From assembly GCA_963741525.1 (NCBI GenBank), contig CAVUIW010000022.1, positions 124,001-188,000 of the forward strand: a DNA stretch of 64,000 nucleotides, read 5' to 3'. Within the stretch, counting starts at the first letter, position 1. Each line of letters begins with the position of its first letter. Below the pieces are notes generated by a model. The model searched no databases, was not told where the DNA came from, and was given only the letters and a program-made list of their open reading frames with translations. This DNA comes from JANNSX01 sp963741525. Lineage in GTDB: Bacteria; Pseudomonadota; Alphaproteobacteria; Rhizobiales; Hyphomicrobiaceae. Below are positions 1 through 9,772 of this stretch, one piece after another. Both the position numbers and the translations under genes were made by a program.

Positions 1-18
1 GACATTCGGCGCCGTGAA

Positions 19-1030
<1,012 letters not shown>

Positions 1031-1112
1031 TGAATTTCCCGGGCGGCGACAGCATCGGCCAACAGTCGGGACACGGTATGAAACTTGGCGCGCACGATCA
1101 GGATTACGCAGT

Positions 1113-1898
1113 ATGAAGCTCAGCGGAAGGACGGCTCTCATCACCGGCGGGGCGCGCGGCATCGGCCGGGCTATCGCCGAAAGTTACGCTCGGGAAGGGG
1201 CATCCGTCTGCATCGCCGACATCAGCGGCAGCGAAGCAGCGGCAACGGCGAGAGCGCTTGGCGGCGTGGCGTTCAGCCAGCCGCTCGATGTCACGAAGCA
1301 AAGCTCGATCGACGCCTGCGTTGCCGCTGTTCGCGATCGGACGGGCGGCATCGACATCCTCGTCAACAACGCGGCGATCTTCGACATGGCGCCCTTCGGC
1401 GAGATCACCGAAGAGAGCTACGACCGCATCTTTGCCGTCAACGTCAAGGGATTGCTCTTCACGCTGCAGGCCGTTGGCCAGCACATGCTGGAAGGCGGTC
1501 GCATCGGCCCATCGCGCCGCGGCAAGATCATCAATATTGCCAGCCAAGCTGGCCGTCGAGGCGAGTCGCTCGTCTCGGTCTATTGCGCCTCGAAGGCCGC
1601 CGTCATCAGTCTCACGCAATCGGCCGGCCTCGCCTTCGCCAGCCGGAATATCAACGTCAACGGCATCGCGCCGGGCGTCGTCGACACGCCGATGTGGGAC
1701 GTCGTCGACGGGCTGTTCGCCAAGTACGAAGGCCTTGCGATCGGCGAGAAGAAGCGCCTCGTCGGTCAAGCCGTACCGTTCGGGCGCATGGGCCGCCCGG
1801 AGGATCACACCGGCTGCGCCGTTTTCCTCGCCTCCGCCGACAGCGACTATGTCGTCGCCCAGACCTTCAATGTCGATGGCGGCAACTGGATGAGCTGA
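1113..1898 (+). CDS. smoS: Sorbitol (L-iditol) 2-dehydrogenase, SDR family
   Basis: This 261-residue NAD-dependent short-chain dehydrogenase probably oxidises D-sorbitol to D-fructose in the cytoplasm. It has the cofactor motif TGGARGIG near residue 11, NNAA near residue 88, the catalytic Ser in NIASQAG and the YCASK Tyr/Lys pair. The C-terminus DGGNWMS is typical of the SmoS/PolS subfamily. The start is the ATG at 1113 directly before MKLSGRTALITGG; the open frame upstream has no homology. It lies between the transporter ATPase and mannitol dehydrogenase, so co-transcription is likely. Substrate identity is inferred from subfamily similarity and context. Confidence 0.88.
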   Translation: MKLSGRTALITGGARGIGRAIAESYAREGASVCIADISGSEAAATARALGGVAFSQPLDVTKQSSIDACVAAVRDRTGGIDILVNNAAIFDMAPFGEITEESYDRIFAVNVKGLLFTLQAVGQHMLEGGRIGPSRRGKIINIASQAGRRGESLVSVYCASKAAVISLTQSAGLAFASRNINVNGIAPGVVDTPMWDVVDGLFAKYEGLAIGEKKRLVGQAVPFGRMGRPEDHTGCAVFLASADSDYVVAQTFNVDGGNWMS

Positions 1899-1905
1899 AG
1901 CACCT

Positions 1906-3384
1906 ATGGCAACGCCCCTCTCGCTTTCCCGCCTCGATGCGATCTCACGAACCGCCGCCGTGCCGCGCTACCGGCGCGACGAGCTGGCGCCCGGTATCGT
2001 CCATATCGGTGTGGGCAACTTCCACCGTGCCCACCAGGCCGTCTATCTCGACGACCTCTTCAACGCCGGTCGCGATCGCGACTGGGCGATCATCGGCGCC
2101 GGTGTTCGGCCGGGCGATGCCAGGATGCGCCGTGTGCTCGAGCGGCAGGACTGGTTGACAACCGTTGTCGAGCAGGAGGCGGACCGGAGCACGGCCCGGA
2201 TTACGGGCGCCATGATCGGATTCATCGATCCGGAGGATCGTGACGGCTTGATCAGGCGGCTTGCCGATCCGGCGACCCGCATTTGCTCGCTCACCGTCAC
2301 CGAAGGCGGCTACTGCATCGATCCGGCGACCGGCCACTTCGATCAGGCCCACCCGGAGATCGTGGACGACGCAGCCAATCCCGGCGTGCCGAAATCGGCT
2401 TTCGGTCTCATTCTTGCCGGCCTCGCTCGTCGTCGCGCGGCCGGCCTTACCCCTTTCACCGTCATGAGTTGCGACAACATTCCCCACAACGGCGAAGTCA
2501 CGCGGAACGCCGTCGCGGGCCTCGCGCGTCTCGTCGATCGCGACCTCGCGCAGTGGGTCGAGGATCAAGTCGCGTTTCCCAACGCGATGGTCGACCGCAT
2601 CACGCCTGCAACCAGCGACCGCGAGCGCGAGATCGTCCGAGGCGACTACGATATCGAGGATGGCTGGCCGGTCTTCTCAGAGGGCTTCAGGCAATGGGTC
2701 CTGGAGGATCACTTTTCAGCGGGCCGGCCCCGGTTCGAGGAGGCGGGCGTTACGTTCGTGCCCGACGTCGCTCCCTTCGAGCGCATGAAGATCCGTATCC
2801 TGAACGGCAGCCACGCGGCCATCGCCTATCCCGCGGCACTGATGGACATCCACTTCGTCCACGACGCCATGGCCCATCCCGCGATCAGAGCTTTTCTCGG
2901 CAAGCTTGCAACCGAGGAGATCATCCCAACGGTCGGCGCCGTGCCGGGTGTTGATCTTCACGACTACTACCGGACGGTCGCGAGCCGCTTCTCAAACCCG
3001 CGCATCGGCGACACCATTGCGCGCCTCTGCGCGGATGGCTCAAACCGCCAGCCTAAGTTCATTCTGCCTATCACGCGCGACAGGCTCACCAGTGGTCAAT
3101 CGATTGACGGTCTCGCGCTCGTGTCCGCTTGCTGGTGCCGGTATGCGGCGCTCGTGACAAACTCCGGAAATCCGATCCTACCGGGCGACTTGCAGGCCGA
3201 GCAACTCAAGGCAGCCGCGTTTCGCGCTCGCGAAGAGCCCGCCGCCTTCCTCTCCAATCGCCAGGTGTTCGGCGATCTTGGAGAGGTGCCGGAGTTTGCC
3301 CGCTGTTTCGGCAAATGGCTGAAGTTGATATGGCAGAATGGCGCCAAGGCCGCTCTGTCAACATACCTCGCGCGCGGAAGTTGA
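1906..3384 (+). CDS. mtlK: Mannitol 2-dehydrogenase (mannitol dehydrogenase family)
   Basis: This 492-residue protein belongs to the polyol-specific long-chain dehydrogenase family (MtlK/UxaB/UxuB). It has the N-terminal cofactor segment GIVHIGVGNFHRAHQAVY and the catalytic region MKIRILNGSHAAIAYPA with the family Lys, Asn and His. It would convert D-mannitol to D-fructose with NAD. It begins only 7 bases after the sorbitol dehydrogenase, so the two enzymes deliver both hexitols to fructose metabolism. The length is normal for the family. Related enzymes act on fructuronate or tagaturonate, but the smo-type neighbours favour mannitol. Confidence 0.88.
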   Translation: MATPLSLSRLDAISRTAAVPRYRRDELAPGIVHIGVGNFHRAHQAVYLDDLFNAGRDRDWAIIGAGVRPGDARMRRVLERQDWLTTVVEQEADRSTARITGAMIGFIDPEDRDGLIRRLADPATRICSLTVTEGGYCIDPATGHFDQAHPEIVDDAANPGVPKSAFGLILAGLARRRAAGLTPFTVMSCDNIPHNGEVTRNAVAGLARLVDRDLAQWVEDQVAFPNAMVDRITPATSDREREIVRGDYDIEDGWPVFSEGFRQWVLEDHFSAGRPRFEEAGVTFVPDVAPFERMKIRILNGSHAAIAYPAALMDIHFVHDAMAHPAIRAFLGKLATEEIIPTVGAVPGVDLHDYYRTVASRFSNPRIGDTIARLCADGSNRQPKFILPITRDRLTSGQSIDGLALVSACWCRYAALVTNSGNPILPGDLQAEQLKAAAFRAREEPAAFLSNRQVFGDLGEVPEFARCFGKWLKLIWQNGAKAALSTYLARGS

Positions 3385-3400
3385 TTGCCGGTTGCCCAGA

Positions 3401-3475
3401 GTGCTTTCCGGAAAAGCCTGTCCCGGCGAAGGCCGGGATCCGAAGCGGTTTTCCGAAAAGAAGCACGACAAACCA
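3401..3475 (+). repeat. Dispersed palindromic repeat, copy A
   Basis: A stretch of about 75 bases with outer arms gtgctt/aagcac and an inner hairpin cccggc-gaag-gccggg. It is nearly identical to 62055-62128, in the same orientation, including the tail agaagcacgacaaacc. A looser relative is at 10869-10919. It lies just downstream of mtlK. It looks like a rhizobial-type intergenic palindromic element with no visible coding role. Confidence 0.75.
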
Positions 3476-3482
3476 AGGAATT

Positions 3483-3524
3483 AGGGTGTTGAAGTGATTC
3501 AACGAAAAACGGAAACACCCTAGA
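3483..3524. repeat. Short palindromic element
   Basis: Inverted arms tagggtgtt and aacacccta flank a loop of about 24 bases that contains gttgaagtgattcaac. It lies between the convergent mtlK and sixA genes and could work as a bidirectional terminator, although there is no clear T-run. The rest of the 3385-3668 gap shows nothing else recognisable. Confidence 0.5.
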
Positions 3525-3668
3525 GTTCGACGGCCCCAAAAAGTAGGCCGGTTCGGTTGGCCACACGCCAACTCCCTGGCGCTTCGGTCTGTCGTATTCA
3601 GATCCTGCAAGCCACATCGCATTTCTGCGGACGCACTCCAGCAGAGGTGCAAGACCTGCCACGACCGC

Positions 3669-4187
3669 TCAATCTGGCAACCGGCGCGGCGACATGAACA
3701 GGCGGAGCACGCCGCTGCCGGGGCGGGCGTTCGCCCAGCTCGTCGCCGTGAAGTTGAGCACGGCTAAGCCGGCCGTCGGAAATTTCGTGCGGATGGCGGC
3801 GAGGTCGGGCTTGCGGCCGGCGCCGGAGAGGAGGAGCGCCAGCTCCTGCAGTCCCGGATTGTGGCCGATGACCATGACGCGCTTCACGGATCCGGCGCGC
3901 GCAGCGATCACTTCGAGAATGGCCTCCGGCTCGGCGAGATAAAGCGCCTCGTCGTAAACGACCTTCGGCTTTGAAGGCAGCTCGGCCTGGACGAGCGCGA
4001 GGGTCTGGCGGGTGCGGCGCGCGGTCGATGAGAGGATGAGATCGGGCTCCAGATGATGCCCGGCTATGAAGCGGCCCATGAGCGGCGCCGTCCGCTCGCC
4101 GCGGGGCGCGAGCGCCCGCTCGATGTCGCGCACGCCCGCCCGATCGGTACCGGCCTTGGCGTGGCGGAGGAGGGTGAGGGTGAGCAT
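3669..4187 (-). CDS. sixA: SixA-type histidine phosphatase
   Basis: This 172-residue member of the histidine phosphatase (phosphoglycerate mutase-like) superfamily has the RHG-type motif LLRHAK at residues 6-11. It has the second catalytic region MVIGHNPGLQEL and the pocket segment SSTARRTRQT. SixA proteins remove phosphate from phosphohistidine, classically on ArcB HPt domains or PTS NPr. It lies 49 bases downstream of trpE on the same strand. No phosphorelay partner is adjacent, so its target cannot be read from context. Confidence 0.85.
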   Translation of the reverse strand: MLTLTLLRHAKAGTDRAGVRDIERALAPRGERTAPLMGRFIAGHHLEPDLILSSTARRTRQTLALVQAELPSKPKVVYDEALYLAEPEAILEVIAARAGSVKRVMVIGHNPGLQELALLLSGAGRKPDLAAIRTKFPTAGLAVLNFTATSWANARPGSGVLRLFMSPRRLPD

Positions 4188-4236
4188 CGGGGGAGAGTAG
4201 AGCCTCGGACGAGCGGTCGCAATCGGTTGCGATCAG

Positions 4237-5775
4237 TCACCCCCGCCGCCTCCCCGCAAAACGGATCGCTTCCTCGGCGGCGCGGAAGAGGGCGGCGGCC
4301 TTGCTCTGGCACTCGCCCTGCTCCATGTCCGGCGCGGAGTTGGCGACGATGCCGGCGCCGGCCTGGACGTGCATGACACCGTCCTTCACGACCGCCGTCC
4401 GGAGCACGATGCAGGTGTCCATCTCGCCGTCGGCCGAAAAGTAGCCGACGCAACCGGCATAGGGCCCGCGCTTGTCCTTCTCCAGCTCGTCGATGATCTG
4501 CATGGCGCGGACCTTTGGCGCGCCCGAGACGGTACCTGCCGGGAAACCCGCCATCAACGCGTCGATGGCATCGTGCTTGGCCGCGTCGAGCTTGGCCGTC
4601 ACATTCGAGACGATGTGCATGACGTGACTGTAGTACTCGAGGAAGAAGCTATCGGTCACCTTGACCGAGCCGATCTCGGCGACGCGTCCGGCGTCGTTGC
4701 GGCCCAGATCGAGGAGCATCAGATGCTCGGCCCGCTCCTTCTCGTCGGCGAGCAGCTCGGCCGCCAGCTCCCGATCCTCGCCCGGCGTCTTGCCGCGTGG
4801 CCGCGTGCCCGCGATCGGGCGGATGGTCACCTCGCCATCGCGCACGCGGACGAGAATTTCCGGGCTCGAGCCCACGATGGCGAAGGCGCCGAAGTCGAGG
4901 TGATAAAGGAAGGGCGAGGGGTTCAACCTCCGAAGCGAGCGGTAGAGCGCGAACGGCGGCAGCGTGAAGGGGATCGAGAAGCGCTGGGAGAGCACGGCCT
5001 GGAAAATGTCGCCGGCGGCGATGTAGTCCTTGGCCTTCCGGACCATGCCGATGTAGTCGGCGGCTGGCGTGTTTGAAACCGGAAGAGCGGGGGCCGCCGT
5101 AGTCTCGATCGCCGGTCCGTGCGGCAGCTCGCCCTCGAGCCGCTCGACCGCCTCGGCGAGGCGGGCCGTCGCTGCCGCATAAGCTTCGCGCGCGGTCAGA
5201 CCCGGCTTCGGGAAAACGGTCGTCACCACCGTCATCTGATCGCGCACGGCATCGAAGATGAGGATGATGGTCGGTCGGATGAGGATGCTGTCGGGGACGC
5301 CCAGCGCATCCGGCCGCTCGTCCGGCAGGCGCTCGATCAGCCGCACGGTGTCATAGCCCATGTATCCGAAGACACCCGCCGCCATCGGTGGCAGCTCCTC
5401 AGGCAACGCGATACGGCTTTCGGCGAGGAGCGCGCGGAGTGCTTCCAGCGTGCCGCCCGGCATCGGCTCGAAGCGGTCGGCGTGGGTGAGCGCCACCCGA
5501 TTGATCTCGGCCGAGTTGCCATGGGCGCGCCAGATGACGTCGGGCGCCGTGCCAATGATCGAGTAGCGGCCGCGAACAGCGCCACCCTCGACCGATTCAA
5601 GCAGGAAGCTCATCGGCCGGGCGTCGCAGAGCTTCAACATAGCCGAGACCGGCGTTTCCAGATCTGCGACGAGCCGCGTCCAGGCGACCTGCGGCTTGCC
5701 TTCGGCATAGCGCCGCTCGAAGGCCGGCCAGTCCGGCGCGATCGTGACGGGGGTAGCTGACATTGCGCCACTCAT
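4237..5775 (-). CDS. trpE: Anthranilate synthase component I
   Basis: This 512-residue enzyme converts chorismate and ammonia (or glutamine through TrpG) to anthranilate, the first step of tryptophan synthesis. The N-terminal domain includes the LLES tryptophan-feedback motif (SFLLESVEGG). The chorismate-binding domain carries PIAGTRPRGKT, DLGRNDAGRV, FPAGTVSGAPKVRAM and the C-terminal VQAGAGIVANS. The start MSGAMSATPVTIAP has a second possible Met at residue 5. The gene follows the ppiD-like gene on the same strand, a common neighbourhood in Hyphomicrobiales. trpG is not next to it here; sixA follows instead. Confidence 0.95.
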   Translation of the reverse strand: MSGAMSATPVTIAPDWPAFERRYAEGKPQVAWTRLVADLETPVSAMLKLCDARPMSFLLESVEGGAVRGRYSIIGTAPDVIWRAHGNSAEINRVALTHADRFEPMPGGTLEALRALLAESRIALPEELPPMAAGVFGYMGYDTVRLIERLPDERPDALGVPDSILIRPTIILIFDAVRDQMTVVTTVFPKPGLTAREAYAAATARLAEAVERLEGELPHGPAIETTAAPALPVSNTPAADYIGMVRKAKDYIAAGDIFQAVLSQRFSIPFTLPPFALYRSLRRLNPSPFLYHLDFGAFAIVGSSPEILVRVRDGEVTIRPIAGTRPRGKTPGEDRELAAELLADEKERAEHLMLLDLGRNDAGRVAEIGSVKVTDSFFLEYYSHVMHIVSNVTAKLDAAKHDAIDALMAGFPAGTVSGAPKVRAMQIIDELEKDKRGPYAGCVGYFSADGEMDTCIVLRTAVVKDGVMHVQAGAGIVANSAPDMEQGECQSKAAALFRAAEEAIRFAGRRRG

Positions 5776-5808
5776 CGGCTTCTGTCCTGGCGGGTCAGAC
5801 TCCGCCGG

Positions 5809-7689
5809 CTACTGATCGCTGTTGGCGTAGAGCCGTTTGTAGAGTTCCTGATTGACGGTCAGGCCCAACTGTTTCTCGAGCCCCCCGACATATTGCGCTG
5901 CGAGATCGGAGCCGCGCATCTGCGCAAGGCGTGCGGTGACGTTTTTCTTCGTCTCCTCCTCGAGGGGCGCCGCGGCCTCGATGGTCTTCAAGCGGAAGAT
6001 GATGCGCTGCGTGTCATCGCCGCTCGGCGTCCAGACCGCGCCCTCCTTGGCGAGTGAAAAGGCGAGCGGAAGGGCCGATTCCGGCAGATCGGCGGCGGCG
6101 CTCGAGCGGGTCAGCGGCTCGCTCGTTTTGACGGTGCCACCCATCTCGGTTGCGAGCAAGGCCCAGTCCTCGCCGGCGTTCGCGCGCTTGATGAGTTCGT
6201 CGGCCTTCGCCGAGAGAGCCTTGCTCTTCTCGGCCTTGATATAGGCTTCCGTCAGTGCCGGCTTGATCTCGTCGATCGTCTTCTCGCGCTCGGGGATGAC
6301 CTCCAGCACATCGGCCCAGACATAGCCGCTGCCTGTACGTTCCATCGGTTCGGTCTCGACGCCGACATCGGCCTCGAACATCGTCCGCAGAAGACTATTG
6401 GCGACGGTGACGGCCTCGACAGGTTTGCCGTCGGCGTCCGAGCCTTCGCTCGACACGCTTGCGACTTCGGTGAATTTAAGCCCGAGCTGGGACGCAATGT
6501 CCTTAAGGGCCGTGCCCTGGGCCCGAAGATCCTCGACTTTGTCGTAGAGGTTCTGCAACTCGGCGGTCGCCTTCTCGAGCGCGAGGCGATTCTTGATCTC
6601 GTCCTTCACATCCGCGAACGACTTCTTGACCGCGGGCACGATCTCGTTGACGCGCACGATCGAGACCGCGAGCTCCCCTTCGATGGGCGCGCTGAAAGCT
6701 TCCTTTGCGGTTATGAATGCAGCTTCGGCGACCTTGGGATCGAATAGCTGCTCGCGGGTGACGAAACCGCGATCGATGTCGGTGTCGGAGCGGCCGGCGG
6801 CGCGTGCCACGTCGAGGAAACTCTTCCCCGTCACGAGCTCGGCATGCGCCTTGTCGGCGGCCGCTTTGTCGGGGAACACGATTTGCAAGACTCGTCGGGT
6901 CTCGGCCGTGTCGAATGTCGTCTCGTGCGCCTTGTAGTAGTCCTTCTGGTCAGCCTCCGGCACATCGAATTTTGACTTGAGAAACTCGGGATCGGCTTCG
7001 AGCAGCGCCAGCCGCCGCAGCTGCGGAACGGCGTAGTCTTTCTTGCGGCGATCGTAGAAAGCCTTGAGGGCAGCCTCGTCGGGTGCGGCGGGCTCGGCGA
7101 CTTTGTCGAGGCCGATTGTGAAATAGTCGAGGACCCGCTTCTCGTACTGGAAACGATTGACGGCATCGAGCAACACCGCGGGTGAGTCCGATGCTCCTTC
7201 GAAGACGCTCAACACCTGCTGGCGCAATGCCTGCCGGCGCTCGTGCTCGAGGAATCCCTGCTCGCTCAATCCGTTGGCACGCATGACCGCTTGAAGCTTG
7301 TCCCGGTCGAACTTGCCGCCGACGCCGAAGAAGGCGGGATCGTTCTGAAGGCGCTGCATCAGGGCATCGTTCGACAGGCCGAGGCCGAGCGAGCGCCCAT
7401 GGGCGTCCATCAGCAGACCCGAGAAGACCTGAGTGTCGACGCCGAGTGCGCGGCCCTGTAGCGGGGTGAGCTGGCGCTTCATCCGCTCGCTCGTCGCCTG
7501 AAGCTCGCGTTGGAACAGCTGGTCATACTGCTGCGGCGTGAGGTTGACGCCGCCGACGGTCGCGAGCGTACTGGTGCCGAAGCCGCGGAACACGTCGCCG
7601 ATGCCCCAGAAGGCGAAGGAGACGACCAAGAGTCCGAACAGAATTTTGGCGACCCAGCTGCTGGCGCCTTTGCGAAGTGATTCGAGCAT
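5809..7689 (-). CDS. ppiD: PpiD/SurA-type membrane-anchored peptidyl-prolyl isomerase
   Basis: This 626-residue envelope folding factor begins MLESLRKGASSWVAKILFGL. A single transmembrane anchor sits at about residues 14-33, followed by a SurA_N-like chaperone domain, a parvulin-type domain around residues 250-360 (LRRLALLEADPEFLK onwards) and a long C-terminal chaperone region. The start at 7689 is chosen because the Met-Leu-Glu-Ser N-terminus and TM segment are typical. The frame stays open further upstream but reads across the tpiA region without homology. It is divergent from tpiA and lies 33 bases before trpE. Confidence 0.88.
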   Translation of the reverse strand: MLESLRKGASSWVAKILFGLLVVSFAFWGIGDVFRGFGTSTLATVGGVNLTPQQYDQLFQRELQATSERMKRQLTPLQGRALGVDTQVFSGLLMDAHGRSLGLGLSNDALMQRLQNDPAFFGVGGKFDRDKLQAVMRANGLSEQGFLEHERRQALRQQVLSVFEGASDSPAVLLDAVNRFQYEKRVLDYFTIGLDKVAEPAAPDEAALKAFYDRRKKDYAVPQLRRLALLEADPEFLKSKFDVPEADQKDYYKAHETTFDTAETRRVLQIVFPDKAAADKAHAELVTGKSFLDVARAAGRSDTDIDRGFVTREQLFDPKVAEAAFITAKEAFSAPIEGELAVSIVRVNEIVPAVKKSFADVKDEIKNRLALEKATAELQNLYDKVEDLRAQGTALKDIASQLGLKFTEVASVSSEGSDADGKPVEAVTVANSLLRTMFEADVGVETEPMERTGSGYVWADVLEVIPEREKTIDEIKPALTEAYIKAEKSKALSAKADELIKRANAGEDWALLATEMGGTVKTSEPLTRSSAAADLPESALPLAFSLAKEGAVWTPSGDDTQRIIFRLKTIEAAAPLEEETKKNVTARLAQMRGSDLAAQYVGGLEKQLGLTVNQELYKRLYANSDQ

Positions 7690-7825
7690 GATGTTGTTGT
7701 GCCGGTTCCGATCGCGTATGGAGCAAGCGGCAGGACAATCGATGTAGGCCCGCCAGGAAAGCGCCGCATCATAGGTATCGGGGCCGTGAGCCGCAAGCGT
7801 GGCCGGCCTTGCGGGGGAGGGGGCC

Positions 7826-8566
7826 ATGACCAGCCGAAAACCGATCGTTGCCGGCAACTGGAAAATGAACGGGCTCTTGGTGAGCTTAGCCGAGGCCAAA
7901 TCAGTGGCGGCAGGGCTCACGGCCAAGGCGCCGGAAGTGCTGATCTGCCCGCCGGCGCCGCTGATCGTCCCGTTGGTCGACGCTCTGAAGGGAATGCCCG
8001 TCACCGTCGGCGGCCAGGATTGTCATGCCATGGCGAGCGGGGCCTATACCGGCGACATTTCGGCCGAGATGCTGGCCGATGCCGGGGCGAGGGCGGTCAT
8101 CGCCGGTCATTCGGAGCGGCGGTCCGACCATGGCGAGCGCGACCAGGACGTCAAAGCCAAGGCCGAGGCCGTGCTCCGGGCCGGTCTGACGGCCATTGTC
8201 TGTATCGGCGAGACACTTGGCCAGCGGCAGGCCGGGCTCGCCTTTGACGTCACTGCGCGCCAGCTCGCCGGCTCTCTGCCCACAGGGGCGACAACCGACA
8301 ACCTTGTGATCGCGTACGAGCCGGTCTGGGCCATCGGCACCGGGCTCACGCCCAGCAGCGACGACATCGCCGAGATGCACACGAGATTGCGCGAGCAGCT
8401 GGCAGAAGCCGGGCTCGGAGACGCGCGTGTCCTCTATGGCGGCTCGGTGAAACCGTCGAACGCCAAGGAGATACTCTCGATCGCCAATGTCGACGGCGCG
8501 CTCGTCGGGGGCGCGAGCCTCAAGGCGCAGGACTTCCTCGGCATCATTGCCGCTTACGGCGGCTGA
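7826..8566 (+). CDS. tpiA: Triosephosphate isomerase
   Basis: This 246-residue TIM-barrel enzyme interconverts dihydroxyacetone phosphate and glyceraldehyde 3-phosphate. The substrate-binding Asn-Lys (GNWKMN, residues 10-15), catalytic His in IAGHSERR, catalytic Glu in AYEPVWAIGTG and the phosphate loop YGGSVKPSNA are all present. The start at 7826 follows a strong purine-rich ribosome site (gggggaggggg). It is divergent from the ppiD-like gene and has an ornithine-cyclodeaminase homologue 4 bases downstream. The motifs are complete and the length is normal. Confidence 0.96.
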   Translation: MTSRKPIVAGNWKMNGLLVSLAEAKSVAAGLTAKAPEVLICPPAPLIVPLVDALKGMPVTVGGQDCHAMASGAYTGDISAEMLADAGARAVIAGHSERRSDHGERDQDVKAKAEAVLRAGLTAIVCIGETLGQRQAGLAFDVTARQLAGSLPTGATTDNLVIAYEPVWAIGTGLTPSSDDIAEMHTRLREQLAEAGLGDARVLYGGSVKPSNAKEILSIANVDGALVGGASLKAQDFLGIIAAYGG

Positions 8567-8570
8567 CGGT

Positions 8571-9572
8571 ATGGCCGCCATCACACTCCACTATCTGAGC
8601 GGTCCGGACATCGACCGGCTGGCGATGGGCGATGACGAGATCATGGCCGCCGTCGAGGATGCGATTAGAGCACAGGGTGAAGGCCGAACGGTGCTCGAGC
8701 CGCGCGTGCATTTGAAGCCCGACCCTGCCGTCGACGGCCATTTCAACGTACTGCGCGGCTATGTGGCGCCACTGGGTTTCGCGGGCGTGAAAGTAGTGGG
8801 CGATTTCGTCGACAACTACAAGCTCGGCCTTCCCTCCGAGATGGCGATGCTGTTGCTGCTCGATCCGGCGACCGGCATGCCCAAGGCGATCCTCGATGCG
8901 ACCGCCATCACCGACATGCGAACGGGCGCCATGACGGCAATTGGTGCAAAGTATCTGGCACCGCCACGGCCTCGGGTGTTGGGTCATGTGGGAGCGCGCG
9001 GCACCAGCTATTGGAACGTGCGGCTGCTCGATCGACTGTTCGATTTCGAGGAGATCAGGGTGCACTCCCGCCGGCCGGAGAGCCAGGAGGCCTTCGCAGA
9101 GCGCCTGTCGCGCGATCTCGGCAAACCCGTTCGCGCGACGGCCGATTGGCAGAGCTGCCTCGAGGGGGCGGATATCCAGGTCGAAGCCTCCCGGCTCGGC
9201 GCACCCGAGCCTCTCTTCAAAACCCAGTGGATCAAACCCGGTGCGCTCGTCATCCCCTACGGCACGATGAGTGCCTTGGAACTATCACTGGCGAGCGCCG
9301 TCCAGAAGGTTGTCGTCTGTGACCGGGGGCAGATGCGCGCGGGGCGCCTCGGGGCACTGCGCCCCCACATCGATGCCGGTCTCATCAGCGAGGAAACCGT
9401 CCACGCCGAGCTCGGTGAGATCGTTGCCGGCCAGCGGCCAGGACGGGAAAACGATAGCGAAACGATCCTATTCTGGCATCGCGGCCTGTCGACGACCGAC
9501 ATAGCGCTGGGGGCGGCTATGCTGGCCAAAGCCAGAACACTCGGCATTGGGCAGGTTCTCGATTACGCTTGA
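8571..9572 (+). CDS. Ornithine cyclodeaminase / mu-crystallin family protein
   Basis: This 333-residue NAD(P)-binding protein belongs to the family that includes ornithine cyclodeaminase, alanine dehydrogenase of the mu-crystallin type and ketimine reductases. Visible family blocks are KVVGDFVDNYKLGLPS, DATAITDMRTGAMTAIGAKYL and the Rossmann region VLGHVGARGTSYWNVRLLD. The last has GARGT rather than the usual GxGxQ, an uncommon variant. The start at 8571 lies 4 bases after the tpiA stop, which suggests co-transcription. The substrate cannot be named: ornithine, another amino acid or a cyclic imine are all possible. Confidence 0.8.
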   Translation: MAAITLHYLSGPDIDRLAMGDDEIMAAVEDAIRAQGEGRTVLEPRVHLKPDPAVDGHFNVLRGYVAPLGFAGVKVVGDFVDNYKLGLPSEMAMLLLLDPATGMPKAILDATAITDMRTGAMTAIGAKYLAPPRPRVLGHVGARGTSYWNVRLLDRLFDFEEIRVHSRRPESQEAFAERLSRDLGKPVRATADWQSCLEGADIQVEASRLGAPEPLFKTQWIKPGALVIPYGTMSALELSLASAVQKVVVCDRGQMRAGRLGALRPHIDAGLISEETVHAELGEIVAGQRPGRENDSETILFWHRGLSTTDIALGAAMLAKARTLGIGQVLDYA

Positions 9573-9589
9573 GCGAGCGCCGGACCTAT

Positions 9590-9663
9590 TAGTGCGATGG
9601 TTCGCAAATGCCGACCATGTGTGCTGCGGGCTCAGACGGCATTTGCGAACTTGAATCGCACTA
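9590..9663. repeat. Covarying hairpin repeat, element 1 (tandem pair with element 2)
   Basis: A 74-base hairpin with perfect outer arms tagtgcgat/atcgcacta (9590-9598 and 9655-9663) and inner arms ttcgcaaatgccg/cggcatttgcgaa (9601-9613 and 9637-9649). The loop is about 23 bases. The inner core CAAATGCCG/CGGCATTTG is shared with elements at 9681, 48815 and 48905, while the outer arms differ but always remain self-complementary. It starts 17 bases after the stop of the preceding gene. Confidence 0.85.
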
Positions 9664-9680
9664 GAATGCCTATTGTATCG

Positions 9681-9752
9681 AGTGTCCCCGATGTCCGGCA
9701 AATGCCGTAATTGCTTGCTGCGAACTCGTCGGCATTTGCCGGACGGGACACT
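9681..9752. repeat. Covarying hairpin repeat, element 2
   Basis: A 72-base hairpin with outer arms agtgtccc/gggacact and inner arms tccggcaaatgccg/cggcatttgccgga (9694-9707 and 9730-9743), all perfectly complementary. It follows element 1 after 17 bases. Next to the core it has G/C pairs where element 1 has different pairs, so both sides changed together. Confidence 0.85.
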
Positions 9753-9772
9753 AATGGTCGCAGGTGTGGGTG

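Noticed and set aside
7690..8004. Longer N-terminus for the ppiD-like protein
   Set aside because: The added 105 residues read across the divergent tpiA start and lack homology; the TM anchor should be at the N-terminus.
9590..9752. CRISPR-like array
   Set aside because: There are only two units, each a self-complementary hairpin with different arms, with no constant direct repeat and no cas genes.
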